From NCBI GenBank assembly GCA_028564705.1, contig JAPXFQ010000256.1:2852001-2916000 (forward strand): 64,000 nt of DNA, read 5' to 3'. A program made the translations under genes and the position numbers. Positions 54,208-64,000 of this stretch are shown in pieces. Position 1 is the first letter of the stretch; every line of letters begins with the position of its first letter. This DNA is from Apricaphanius iberus. Taxonomy: Eukaryota > Chordata > Actinopteri > Cyprinodontiformes > Aphaniidae. The notes beneath the pieces are model-generated. The model was not told the origin of the DNA. It saw only the letters and a list, made by a program, of their open reading frames with translations, and did no database searches.

Positions 54208-55026
54208 GTGAGTGGGACGGGGGGGGGGGGACATCTGGAAGCCATAAAGGGTGAGGTAATGATGCAAAAATGCTGCTCACAAGAAAGACAAGGGAGATGC
54301 AGACAGGACAGAAAGGCTTTCCAGGATCTGACATGAAGAAGGAAAATAGAGGACAGGAGAGGTGGGTAGGAGATGACCTTTCCCTGTTCTGACCGAGGCA
54401 AGCCTGCTGCTGCTGATAGCAGCCAATGAACATAATAAATAACTTTGCCCTGCAAAGTTAGAAACAAGAACACATAAACCCAGATTTCGTCAACTCGTTT
54501 ATAATCTGGCATATATTCATCAAAAAGAGAAAAACCCTCTCTTCATCTGCCCTCTTCTGCTTTTAAATCCCACAATATCCAGAATACTAAAATGAAACCA
54601 TTTTCATTTATGGAATAATTTGTCTTTATCCACTCCCTTATCTACTGCTATGAAGAAGGACAAGGCGCTCATCTTCTAGAAATAACAGATCTCTTATTCC
54701 GATGGTATTTCTAAGTTAAATAAAAGACAAGTAACTACAATTAACAGAGGGCTGAATAAATAGTCTAAGAACGTCAAAGGAAAAACTGAGGCGGTGTGTT
54801 TTCAACAGCCTTGCCCTAAAAAGGGAAAGCGATTCGGAGCTGGAGGCTCTTGAAGTTGGTCCTTCTAGCAAGTGGATTGCAAAGTAACCTAAAAACACTC
54901 AGTGAATTAGCTTAATACAGACAAAACTGCATCCAGACACTTTTAAGTCTCAAGCAGAGCTTCTCCATGCAGATATGTGGGCTGGAAACATGGACAGGCC
55001 ACATGAAAAGGCTTTTTTTTAACAAA

Positions 55027-55290
55027 CCACATACCCAGCCTTGAACAAGTATTCACACCTTTTAAACTTTCTTTTACATTTTATCACCTAACAGTTATAA
55101 ATCTCAAACTATTTTACAGGCACATGACAGTAAAGCATCATATAGAGGCAAAACACGTAAAGCTACATGAAGTTACATAAAGCTCAGTCAAGTGGAAGGT
55201 GAGCATCTGTGAACGTCGATTTAATTTCTGTCTAGACTTTGACTGGACCATTGTAAAACCTAAATATTAGCAGTGTGTTGCTTCAGTATT
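55027..55290. mobile_element. Tc1-type element 5' relic
   Basis: Text such as 'cttgaacaagtattcacacc', 'ttacattttatcacc' and 'gactttgactggaccatt' corresponds to the leader of a widespread teleost Tc1-type repeat, also seen near 10835. There is no ORF. Confidence 0.5.
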
Positions 55291-58200
55291 AAATTGATTA
55301 AGTGCGATTTTAAACGATTACTTTTTTAACAAAATTAAAATTAAGCATACAAGTCCAGCCTGCCACACGCACATTTTTAGGGGACGGACCGGTGGAAACA
55401 TTCTGGCTGCAGCTAGTGTTACAGTCAAGCGCTTGTGAAAACCAATCTGGAATGAAGAAATTAAAAATGGGGAAAGAAAGTTGAAAAAAAACACAATTGT
55501 TTCAGAATGGAATCGTAACACCCAAGATGGCACACCCCCACTATAAACGCTCATCAGCTTCCCCACAGATGATATTGTTATAGAGATATTGTTTTATGAC
55601 CTAACCTTGCTTTGACCTTCTCCGCATCTTCCTCCCTGACCTGTCTGCTGTGTTACTTGGTTTTCATGATGGTGCTTGTTCTCTAACAAACCAACAAACC
55701 ATTCAGGATTTTCCTTTCACTTCCCAATTTGCTCCAAATATAAATCACATGCTATTTGGCGCTTCAGGGAACACAGACAGAAAACATAGCAAATATCTTC
55801 TCATCCATCAGGAATTTTGATAAAAAGCTTTCCAATTATTAAAGCACCATAAATCCATCAGAGCCAAATTTATAGCATGTCAACACACTTTGGAGAATTA
55901 TATTGCATTAAATGTTAGCCTGAACCCCAGCAACACCAGTATTCCCTGTTGTGTCTGTCTGCAGTGACCCTTTGAGGCCCCCTCCATGCCGCCACAGCGA
56001 ACCACAGATTCCCCACTCAGTGCAGCGTTCTTTTCTTCAGCTCTTCCTCCGTGCTTCTTCGCCCCTCAGTTAGTCTCCCTTTCCTGCATCATTCCTGCTC
56101 TGTCACAATAATGAGAGGCAAGGATGGCTCGGAGGAGTTTTAACTGAACAATCTGTGCCTCTGTGGTGTTAAACACACAAACAGGATGTTCCCAAAATAT
56201 TTAGGAACCACAAACACCAAAAGAAAAAAGAAAAAAAGGGAGGGCCTAGCCTGGCTGAAACAATGGATGAGATCTGGTGTGAAACGGTCCACGGCTGCCT
56301 TACAGACAGGTGGGCTCCAGCCAGTGTTCTGCTTTCTCCTACGTTCAACCCACCCTGCAGACGAGCCAGTTTGCACAGCCTTCTGATATCATCTGCAGAT
56401 AAAAAGGTACCTTGGCCTCACAGGATCCTTTCACATTCACTGAGCCTGACCTGGTTTGCCACTCTGGTGGAGAAGACGCAACGTGGCTCAGAAGGACCAA
56501 CGCGATACGGGGGGCAGATAGCTGACATAAAGCCTAGTGTTGCACAGCTGACCTGATGAACCAACAGATATATAAACAACTAAATCAAATCCTTCTGGAC
56601 AACTAATCTGCGTTTATGATTCACCACGTTTTGATAACAGCACGTAGCAGCAGCTGTCACCGAGAGAGCCCAAAGTCATGCGAGATCAGCAAAATCACGC
56701 GTGGTTTCGTCAGTAATCGCAACAACAAGCAGGAAAAAGACTATAATATGGCTCCAAAATGTCTGCGTTTTATGTTCTGTCCGTTTTAAATTAGCCAATA
56801 AGCTTGTTATGTCAGGGAATATATAAAACCCCTGAAGTGCAAAAAAATAATGTTAGTGGCGATCCGAGGTAGCGTAGACCCTCCCTTGACCTACTGACTT
56901 CTCACAGGGTCACACAGGTAGTTAAGTAAAGCTAAAAGAAAGAAGTACCCTTGATTTATTTTGAAAATTTCCGGATGCAGAGCAGTCCGTTTCCCGTCTT
57001 CCCCTATCCAAAATTTACACGTTTCACAGGCGTAGCGCATAGATAATAGGACTGCGCGTGTATTTAGAAAACTGCTGACATGACATGACGGTCCTGTGAC
57101 GGGGCAAACTCGTGCTGCTTTCACCTCCGATGGGAAGGATTATAATGATTACAGCCGTGGCTAACGGCTGCTTATGACGTGCTGCTGCTGTAACATGCTG
57201 CTGACACGTCCGGCGGAAAGGAGGGGTGTTCCCAAATGAAGAGCAACTGAGTGTAATTTACACTTGTTCTGTGTAGAACTCAAGAGGTTTTTTAGAGAAC
57301 ATCTGAGAAAAACCAGCAGCATGAATACACATTAATGGACATCACTGTAAATGTGTCAGTATTAGCTTCAAGCTAATTTACAACTCTTGTCTCTATGCAA
57401 GGATGTATATTGCCAGAACAGAAAAAAAAGAAAAAAACTAGAAAAACATCAATATAAAGAAGTAAAGAAAACAAAAAGTAATATAAGTAGTCCACGAGTA
57501 CAAAGAGAAAAGTTAGTTACCATAACCAAATGACCGAGTAAAGAAAACACGGAAGAAAAGAAGCATACATGGACAAAAAAATTCTGACAAGTCATCCAGC
57601 TCTTAAAACAATACTTCCTGGGAGTCGCACAGGAAGACGGAGTAAATCTAAAGGAGGCTGGGTAATACAGTATTGTGAAAATATTGCCAGTTGAATGTGC
57701 ATTTTATATATTTATCACAAAGGACTGTGATATGTGCTATAAGCATGTACTTTTTATACCAACGTAACATTTAGCCAGTTGGACAGAGCCTGAGGGCAGC
57801 AGATGTTCACACTGGACACTGATGAGTGATGGAAGCACAGATGGGAAAGAGAGGAATAATCACAAGAATGTGATGCAGCCCTAGGCTTCGCTTTAAGTAC
57901 AGGTGTTTTTCTCCTGCTGTTCCAGCCACAGTTTTAGACCAAAAAGTAGGAAATGACCACGGCAGATGTTCATGGTGGTGTTTTTTTATTTTTGTAGCTA
58001 GCTCCATTCATCTTGATTACCATCAAGAAAACAATAATAATCCCTTTACAGAACACACCAGTAAGATTCCCTGTTGTTTTTGGCCAGAGGCTTCAGCCAC
58101 TGTTTAAAATCCTCAACTTCTAGCCATGAATCAACAAATTTACACAGTGTCCATTAGTAATGTAAGTTCATTATAAAAACATGCCAATTTAAGACTTTAC

Positions 58201-58825
58201 AAAATCGATAATACTTTAAGGGTCTTAATTTTCCTCAAATCATTGATCAACTTTTAATAATTTTCCAGACCCCACAAATAACTTGGTCCAGAGGACTGTA
58301 TGTTCTCCGGAAAGTAGCCCTGAACAGTTTTAGCTTCAGTAGAATATACAATATTAGTAATATTTGATCATGTTTAAAAAGTTGGGCCATTTTCGCTAAA
58401 ACACTGTGTTTGTCCCATGTCCAACTCCACATTCGGCAGAGATGTTTGCTGTGGAGAAGGCTAGCCGGGGAAACGGACAACGACAGCTGGAGGAATCTTC
58501 CTCTTTTACTGCCAGCAGCAGATATCACAACAAACGCTTTTATTGCAGCCTTCTTAGAGCCTTTATGGCCCAATGATTGGGGATGTTCAGCAACCCAGCA
58601 GATATTTCCCAATAGCAAAGGCATAAAAACTCCAGCTGGATTGTGCTACCATCTTAACTTTCACCAACATTTCCTAATGTTGCACAAACATCAAGACTTC
58701 TCCAGCGCTATCATGTCATAGCACTCTGACAAACACAACGGTTTCCTATTGCCTTTTCTGGGCTCATCCTCCCTCAGATTTTTTTCCCCCTCTCAGCAGC
58801 CTGTGGAAAACGAAGGGGGTTGGGG

Positions 58826-58960
58826 GGTGGCTCTGCGGCTCAACTGGTACAGCTCAGCACTGACGCTGCACCATTTAAGGATTTGATTCCCATTGGGCCA
58901 CCCATACTATAAATGGATCCAGACAAACGGATAAAAGCAACAGTTTGCCGTCCGTTCCTC
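58826..58960 (+). mobile_element. tRNA-like SINE fragment
   Basis: Starts ggtggctctgcggctcaact (A-box-like) with B-box-like ggatttgattccc, then 'ggataaaagc', a word typical of fish SINE tails. The family is unassigned. Confidence 0.5.
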
Positions 58961-59689
58961 GGGCCGCTGAAGAGAACTTTACATCGACTTAGCCGAGTGT
59001 GAGGAGGGCGACCATGCTGAGACATTAACATGTTGGGGGGATGAAATATCACAGGACATGTTAACCCATATATATGAGCCAGGTATTTTCTAATCAGCAT
59101 GAAGATAATGTTCCCCACCGGGCTCCTTGTGGCGACATGTGTCGTGAAAGCAGTAACCCAAGATCTCTTTTATTCACTAGAAACCTGCCCAGCTAGATGG
59201 GTTCAGCTTAAGAGGAGACGGGAAGGACCTGAGGGAACAGTGAGCTCATAGATGACGAGCAACGAGCAACCCATACATATTATAACAAGGCTGACTCCTT
59301 CCTCTCAAGCCTCAGTGTGGTGTGACCAACTTGGGTCATAACCGCGTAAAAATAATGGCCTCTTAACAAGAAAAATGTGGTGAAATTATAACCAACTACA
59401 GCTCCCAGCTAAGATGAGATGGCCAAAACATTACTGGACCCCCATGTAGATGTTCTGAGCTTTTTGTATCTGTAGGACGCCTTCCAACTTCAAAGAGCTC
59501 ATCAAAAAAAAATTTAATGATTGCAGTAATGTTTTTAAATACGTTTCCATTGATCACTGATGAGACTAAAACTAATTTTCAAAACACAATTTTTAAGAAA
59601 ATTTTTATAAAAGATCAAGTTACTATATTAGCCAAAACTCATACTCCATTCACATCGTCTGGGTCTTTTGCAGATGCCCGTCTCCTTCC

Positions 59690-59882
59690 CTTGTAGAAAC
59701 AAAATGTATGCTTTGAAAGGAAATTATTTTGGGCTCAACTTGCCAATGAAGTCTTATACCAATATCGCTAGGAAACTTGGGGGTCAAAGTATCTTGCCCC
59801 AAGACATTCGATGTACTGCACAGGAAAGCTGGAATCGAACCCAAAACCTTATAATGGACAGGTGGGCCAACCTTTGGTGTTA
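59690..59882 (-). mobile_element. tRNA-derived SINE, minus strand
   Basis: Read on the minus strand, gggttcgattccagc at about 59828-59842 is a perfect B-box (GGTTCGATTCC). It is followed by 'gtcttggggcaaga', a conserved SINE body word. The tRNA-like head lies at about 59850-59882. Confidence 0.65.
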
Positions 59883-61183
59883 AAGTAAAAACACATTTCG
59901 ACAAAATAATGACAAAAACATAAGTATAAATATTCTCCCTCTTTGAAGTGACAGATCGAATTCAACAGAGGTCCAGCCAATTGATTCCTTTAGTTGCACC
60001 ATCACTAGAATGATGATCACCGGAGAGCAGAGTGTGTGACTCAATTGAAAGTAGTATACAAAGATTATATCAAGGGCTCGTCAGCCGAAAGCAATGTGGG
60101 AGACTCTATGGGGAAGTGGAAGAAAGTGTTGTGGAAACACTGCATATCACCCCAACACCCCATCCCTACTGCTGTAAGCAGTCATAATAATTCAAGGCTG
60201 TTCAGCGAACTAACTGATGGAAGTTTTAGAAAGAGCAAATAAAATACTCTGTTCTCCAGATCTAGTCCAGTTTCACCATTCCACAACAGGTTGGTAGTAA
60301 AGCGATTACAGGCAGAGGAAATGTTTGCAGGGAGAGCATCCTGCCAGCTGTGCCGTTATCTAGCTCCATCCCTGAGGATGCAGTTAAAGAAGAACCGCAA
60401 GGATTCAACTGGCAGAGGTGAGATATGCTTCCAAGACCGCAAAATGTAACATTTGTGGCACAGGAAGTGGTTTGTGTTCCAGATTTGGCCGAAGAAAAAA
60501 GAAAAAAAAGACACCTTCAACAAAAAGAGGTCAAATGTGAGTTAATAATCCTGCAACAGCAGCTTCGTATTATAATAAATAATAATATCCAGTAAATATC
60601 CAATAATATCCGTCTATAGAAGAAATGTCTGTGGGAATTTATGCAACCTTGAGAAGAAAAAAAAAAAAACACTTCCTGCTAACAGTAACATTTTAGGGAA
60701 CATTGTTGATCCATACGTTACAAACAAAAAAAGCCCTCAACCCTGCAAAGTTGACGCTCACTAAATCTGGAGGAAACCACTAGATTACAACTTTCAGCTT
60801 CCAAAATAATTGGAGGCCAGTGAAGTGCTATGTTATATATACACTCCCCCTCTGCTGTAGCTGTGCATAACAGGGACTTTCTAGGCCACAACTAGTCCCC
60901 GCCACAGTAAAAAAGACTGGCTCGGCTACTAATTATAACCTCCAGAATAAAAGGTGTCAGTGCTGGGACTTGTAACCAAAAGCATCCTGAAAATATCCAT
61001 CTGGGAAAAGCTGGGCGTATCCTGACGCGCTGCCTGTTGGAGGCAGGAGGAAGATGAATGTGCAACTCCATCAATGAGGACTTTCAAGTAAAGCAGCAGG
61101 ACCTAAGCTGATCCAGACAGGGCTGGATCGGTTCCATCTAAAGCAAATTTTCATTTCAATTTTATAAAAAGGTGGTTAGTGAC

Positions 61184-61270
61184 TAGGGATGTGCCGATGA
61201 ACGATGTCATGGCGGTCAGGCATCACGATGGAGAGCCCCCATCGTGATGCCACGCCCCCCACCCTTTCAG
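61184..61270. mobile_element. hAT-type MITE end TAGGGATGTGCCGATG with hairpin
   Basis: The terminus at 61184 is followed by a perfect 13-bp hairpin (61219-61231 with 61239-61251). A further catcgtgatg copy near 61646 may mark the far side of the element. Confidence 0.5.
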
Positions 61271-62349
61271 ACAGGCACTAATTCTATAGTCTCTTCTATA
61301 GTGTAACTAAAAACTTTGTATACAGGCTAACTAAATAATGTGTATGTATTATACAGTGGGAAATAGTTGTATATTTTTTTCTATTTATTTTACGTGGTTT
61401 GTTTGAGAGGATTTGGTATAATTCGTTTGCATTTGCTTTCCTTCTGTTAAGCTCCAAGAGAAAAACTGAACTGATCTGGATGATTAGCTGCGCAAAAACT
61501 TGTTAGGCTGCACATAAAAAGAGCGGAGGCAGGACGGCAAGGACTGAACCCACCGGCCGAACACCATGAGCGATTACCGCGCACACGTCTCCAGCGGCAG
61601 ACAGGCAGCGCGAGGCAGATTACTACCAATTCACCTCCACCATCCATCGTGATGTTTTATTGTGAACATAGTCAACTCCTGATTTGGTTGGACATCGCCC
61701 AAACGTTCCTTGAAAGCGCCATAGGTGTTCAGCTCTGCCGGTCGTTTGTGTTTGGCTTTTAATAAAGAAAAGATCGGTCTTATATACTTGAATATTCCTA
61801 AAAAAGTAATAAAGTAGCTGTGGTCATTAGCATGGAGCATTCCTTTCAGATGGCCCAAACATGCAGATGCTGAAGCATCAGGCTACCAGCTACAGCTAGT
61901 TAGCTAACAAGTTGGTAGCGCGTCAGACCTGCCTTTTGTGGGAACGACACAATGTGGAGACAACTACGCACAGCAACTAATTAGGCAATACGTTTTTCGA
62001 AAACATATTTTTAAGAATCAAAACTGTAACATTTTAGATCAATCCAGACTATTGTTAAATAGGAATCAGGATTCGGACGTGAATCAATTTTAATGACGTT
62101 TCAGGGAGGTCCAACGTCCACGTGTGTTCAGGGAGTTCATTTAAGGCTCCATCTCGGAGTTACAGGACGGCTCAAGCCTTATCCGTTTAGGCCTCATCCA
62201 GAAGCTGCGGCCCAACGCTGGAAGCCGTGAGAACAAACAGCGGTCAAGCAATAACAGGCAGACACCCAGATAACAGCTAGGAGGCTAATCACCTAACTGA
62301 TAAGTAGATTGAGTCAGCGTGGGAGGATAGAGGGGCGAGGGTGCGAAAC

Positions 62350-62370
62350 GACACACACACACACACACAC
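62350..62370. repeat. (CA)n microsatellite
   Basis: About 10 CA units. Confidence 0.95.
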
Positions 62371-63509
62371 TCTGATGTAGAGCACCAGACGTCAGAGTTT
62401 CACAACTGTCCTGTCAATATATCAATCACACAAACCCTTCCTATGAAGCTGTTGAACTTCAGAACATATTCATTGCTGCTTTTTAGAGATAAAACTTAGA
62501 AAAATGGATCGATAAAAGTAATCTCCGTAACCATCTGCAAGGCTGTAAACAGTTGAAAGCTGTGCAGACAGCGGTTATTGCTGCCTTTAGCAATCAAAAT
62601 AAATAATCAAGTACTTTCTCAACAAAAAGATGATATTTAAAGCTCAAAATAAACGTATTAATGGGTTTTATTTAGATATGCAATATACAGTTTAGAACAA
62701 AACCTTAAGAGGTATTGAAAAAAAAGGCACACAAAAAAAGACCATATTTTGCATGGTGGATTCTAAATAAGGTTCTAAGTAGAGCTTCAGATGCAACAAG
62801 AAAATATAGGAATGAGTCGAAACATTTTTTTGAGAATACAACTTCAGGGCTTCCCCCAGTGTTTTATGGGCCTGCCGGACTGCCAGGCTTTTCTTGGTCC
62901 CCCGCCAGGCTAATCGTCTCTTATTAATATATTTATTCATTTTAAATTGTTTTTGTTTAATGAACCAAATTAACATTTAAAATGTTAAACCGAAAACTCG
63001 TCTTTAACCTGAAAGTCTGACTTTAAATGCATCTGGTGATACAGTTGAGAGACATCTTACCATCGATACAGTATGTGAACAGAGTGAGAGCTCAAATGTA
63101 TTTTAGATTATCTGAATACTCAAAACCTCTTCCTGTCAAAAGTACGATGAGTCCACTCGTCGAGCCAACCGGGCCACGGCTTGACTATGAGCCAGAGTCA
63201 GTTACCATGGAAACACTGAACCACGGGATTTAATCCAAAATGGTTAAGATGACCCTAAATTTAGCGGACGGCTCTACAATACAGAGTATGGTAAGCATGT
63301 CTTGTACTCATATTAAATCATTATCAGATTATGGTCACTAATTCATGTTCATTCAGCAAATTCTGCTGTTTCATTCAGCTATAGATCCGCTTCGTCCAAC
63401 GCCTCATTCACACCAGGTGTGGTAGGTGTGCAGTCCGGTGGCTGTAGGCTATCGCATGGCACAAAACTAAAATGTCAAGTTAAAAATAAACATTTTCTGT
63501 GAAATTGTT

Positions 63510-63626
63510 GCAGTCTCCACACTGTAAATATCGGCTCATGGTATCACTTAACTTTAACCAATGCCGATACCAGTAAATTAAATGGTATCGGGGCCAATAC
63601 CCAATACCAGTATCGGTGCAACCCTA
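63510..63626. mobile_element. Right end of TAGGG-type MITE
   Basis: Ends 'agtatcggtgcaaccctA' with repeated ggtatcgg/ccgatacc words, similar to the MITE at 13135-13474. The left end is not identified. Confidence 0.45.
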
Positions 63627-64000
63627 CAAACAAAACCATGCAGGAGGCTTAAAGTGCTTCCTTGGTGGACATCTAGTAGTTCCTGTGGCTGTTGTCTCAT
63701 GTTCTCCCATGATCCGCGTGCGTATCGTTTTTATCCGTTACAGTCACACTACAATACGTCTTTGGTTCCATAGGTCATTTTTATTTTTGGGAGTGTTGTC
63801 CAAGTCTTCCTGGTGGATTCACTGCAGTGTTTCAAACCTCAATTAATAGTCAAAACCGGTTCATTGTTCCAACTGTAGTTTGGGTTATATCGAAGCAAGG
63901 AGAGTTTTAAAGCAGACAAAAATGATCAAGACGAATTGTGTCAATTTGGGATTGGAAAGCACAAAACTGACTGAGAATCTAACTAAGGAGCAAAGGAAAG

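Larger units (their letters stand above)
44823..64000 (-). other. Upstream MRCK intron, at least 19 kb
   Basis: No first coding exon (MSGEVRLRQLEQ-type) and no other gene were seen. The region holds tandem repeats at 46591-46633, a LINE-tail fragment near 52365-52435, MITE-like elements (50180-50784, 52961 onward, 53567-53820, 61184 onward, ends at 51386 and 63626), a Tc1-type fragment at about 55027-55290, SINE-like sequences near 58826 and 59690-59882, and a CA repeat at 62350-62370. 44900-46480, 46640-49900, 56000-57650 and 59900-61180 show nothing recognisable. Confidence 0.5.

Overview
The window is teleost fish genomic DNA. It is AT-rich, with long introns, abundant Tc1/mariner, hAT-like and Harbinger-like DNA transposons, tRNA-type SINEs, an L2-type LINE and many microsatellites. 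One protein-coding gene is recognised. It lies on the minus strand and is the 5'/central part of the Cdc42-binding kinase MRCK-alpha gene (cdc42bpa-like). Seventeen consecutive coding exons between 44822 and 3778 (44731-44822 is the most 5', 3778-3883 the most 3') join in frame with GT..AG splice sites. They give 2,189 nt, or 729 complete codons, with no stop. Together they cover the whole AGC kinase domain from the glycine loop, the AGC C-terminal tail, and the first part of the long coiled coil. The first coding exon and promoter are not in the window (they should lie beyond 64000). The distal coiled coil, C1, PH, CNH and CRIB parts lie beyond base 1.

Layout from right to left (gene 5' to 3'): 44823-64000 is the upstream intron, with no exon found and many MITE-like repeats. 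Exon 44731-44822 carries the glycine loop. A 12.9 kb intron follows, holding a three-layer nest of transposons (42178-44629), a hAT-type element (40082-41367) and an L2-type LINE with an uninterrupted 741-codon reverse-transcriptase ORF (33167-35392). The 3'UTR of that LINE contains a stretch clearly derived from 28S ribosomal RNA. The kinase exons lie at 31713-31796, 27758-27853, 26140-26288, 14383-14476, 12251-12451, 12012-12150, 11690-11799 and 11528-11607. The coiled-coil exons lie at 9424-9602, 9175-9297, 8930-9063, 7534-7655, 7238-7358, 5932-6042, 5591-5838 and 3778-3883. The last 3.8 kb (1-3777) is intron and carries a Tc1 relic and a nested hAT-like element.

No new multi-gene system is visible. 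The unusual material is in the mobile DNA: the 28S-derived block inside the LINE 3'UTR, a Harbinger-like element lodged at the start of a decayed BED-finger hAT gene, a Tc1-in-Tc1 nest with a SINE, a 605-bp TTA-flanked element with repeated internal copies of its end motif, and two strong hairpins. The species cannot be told from the sequence alone, and all repeat family names are from recognition by eye.
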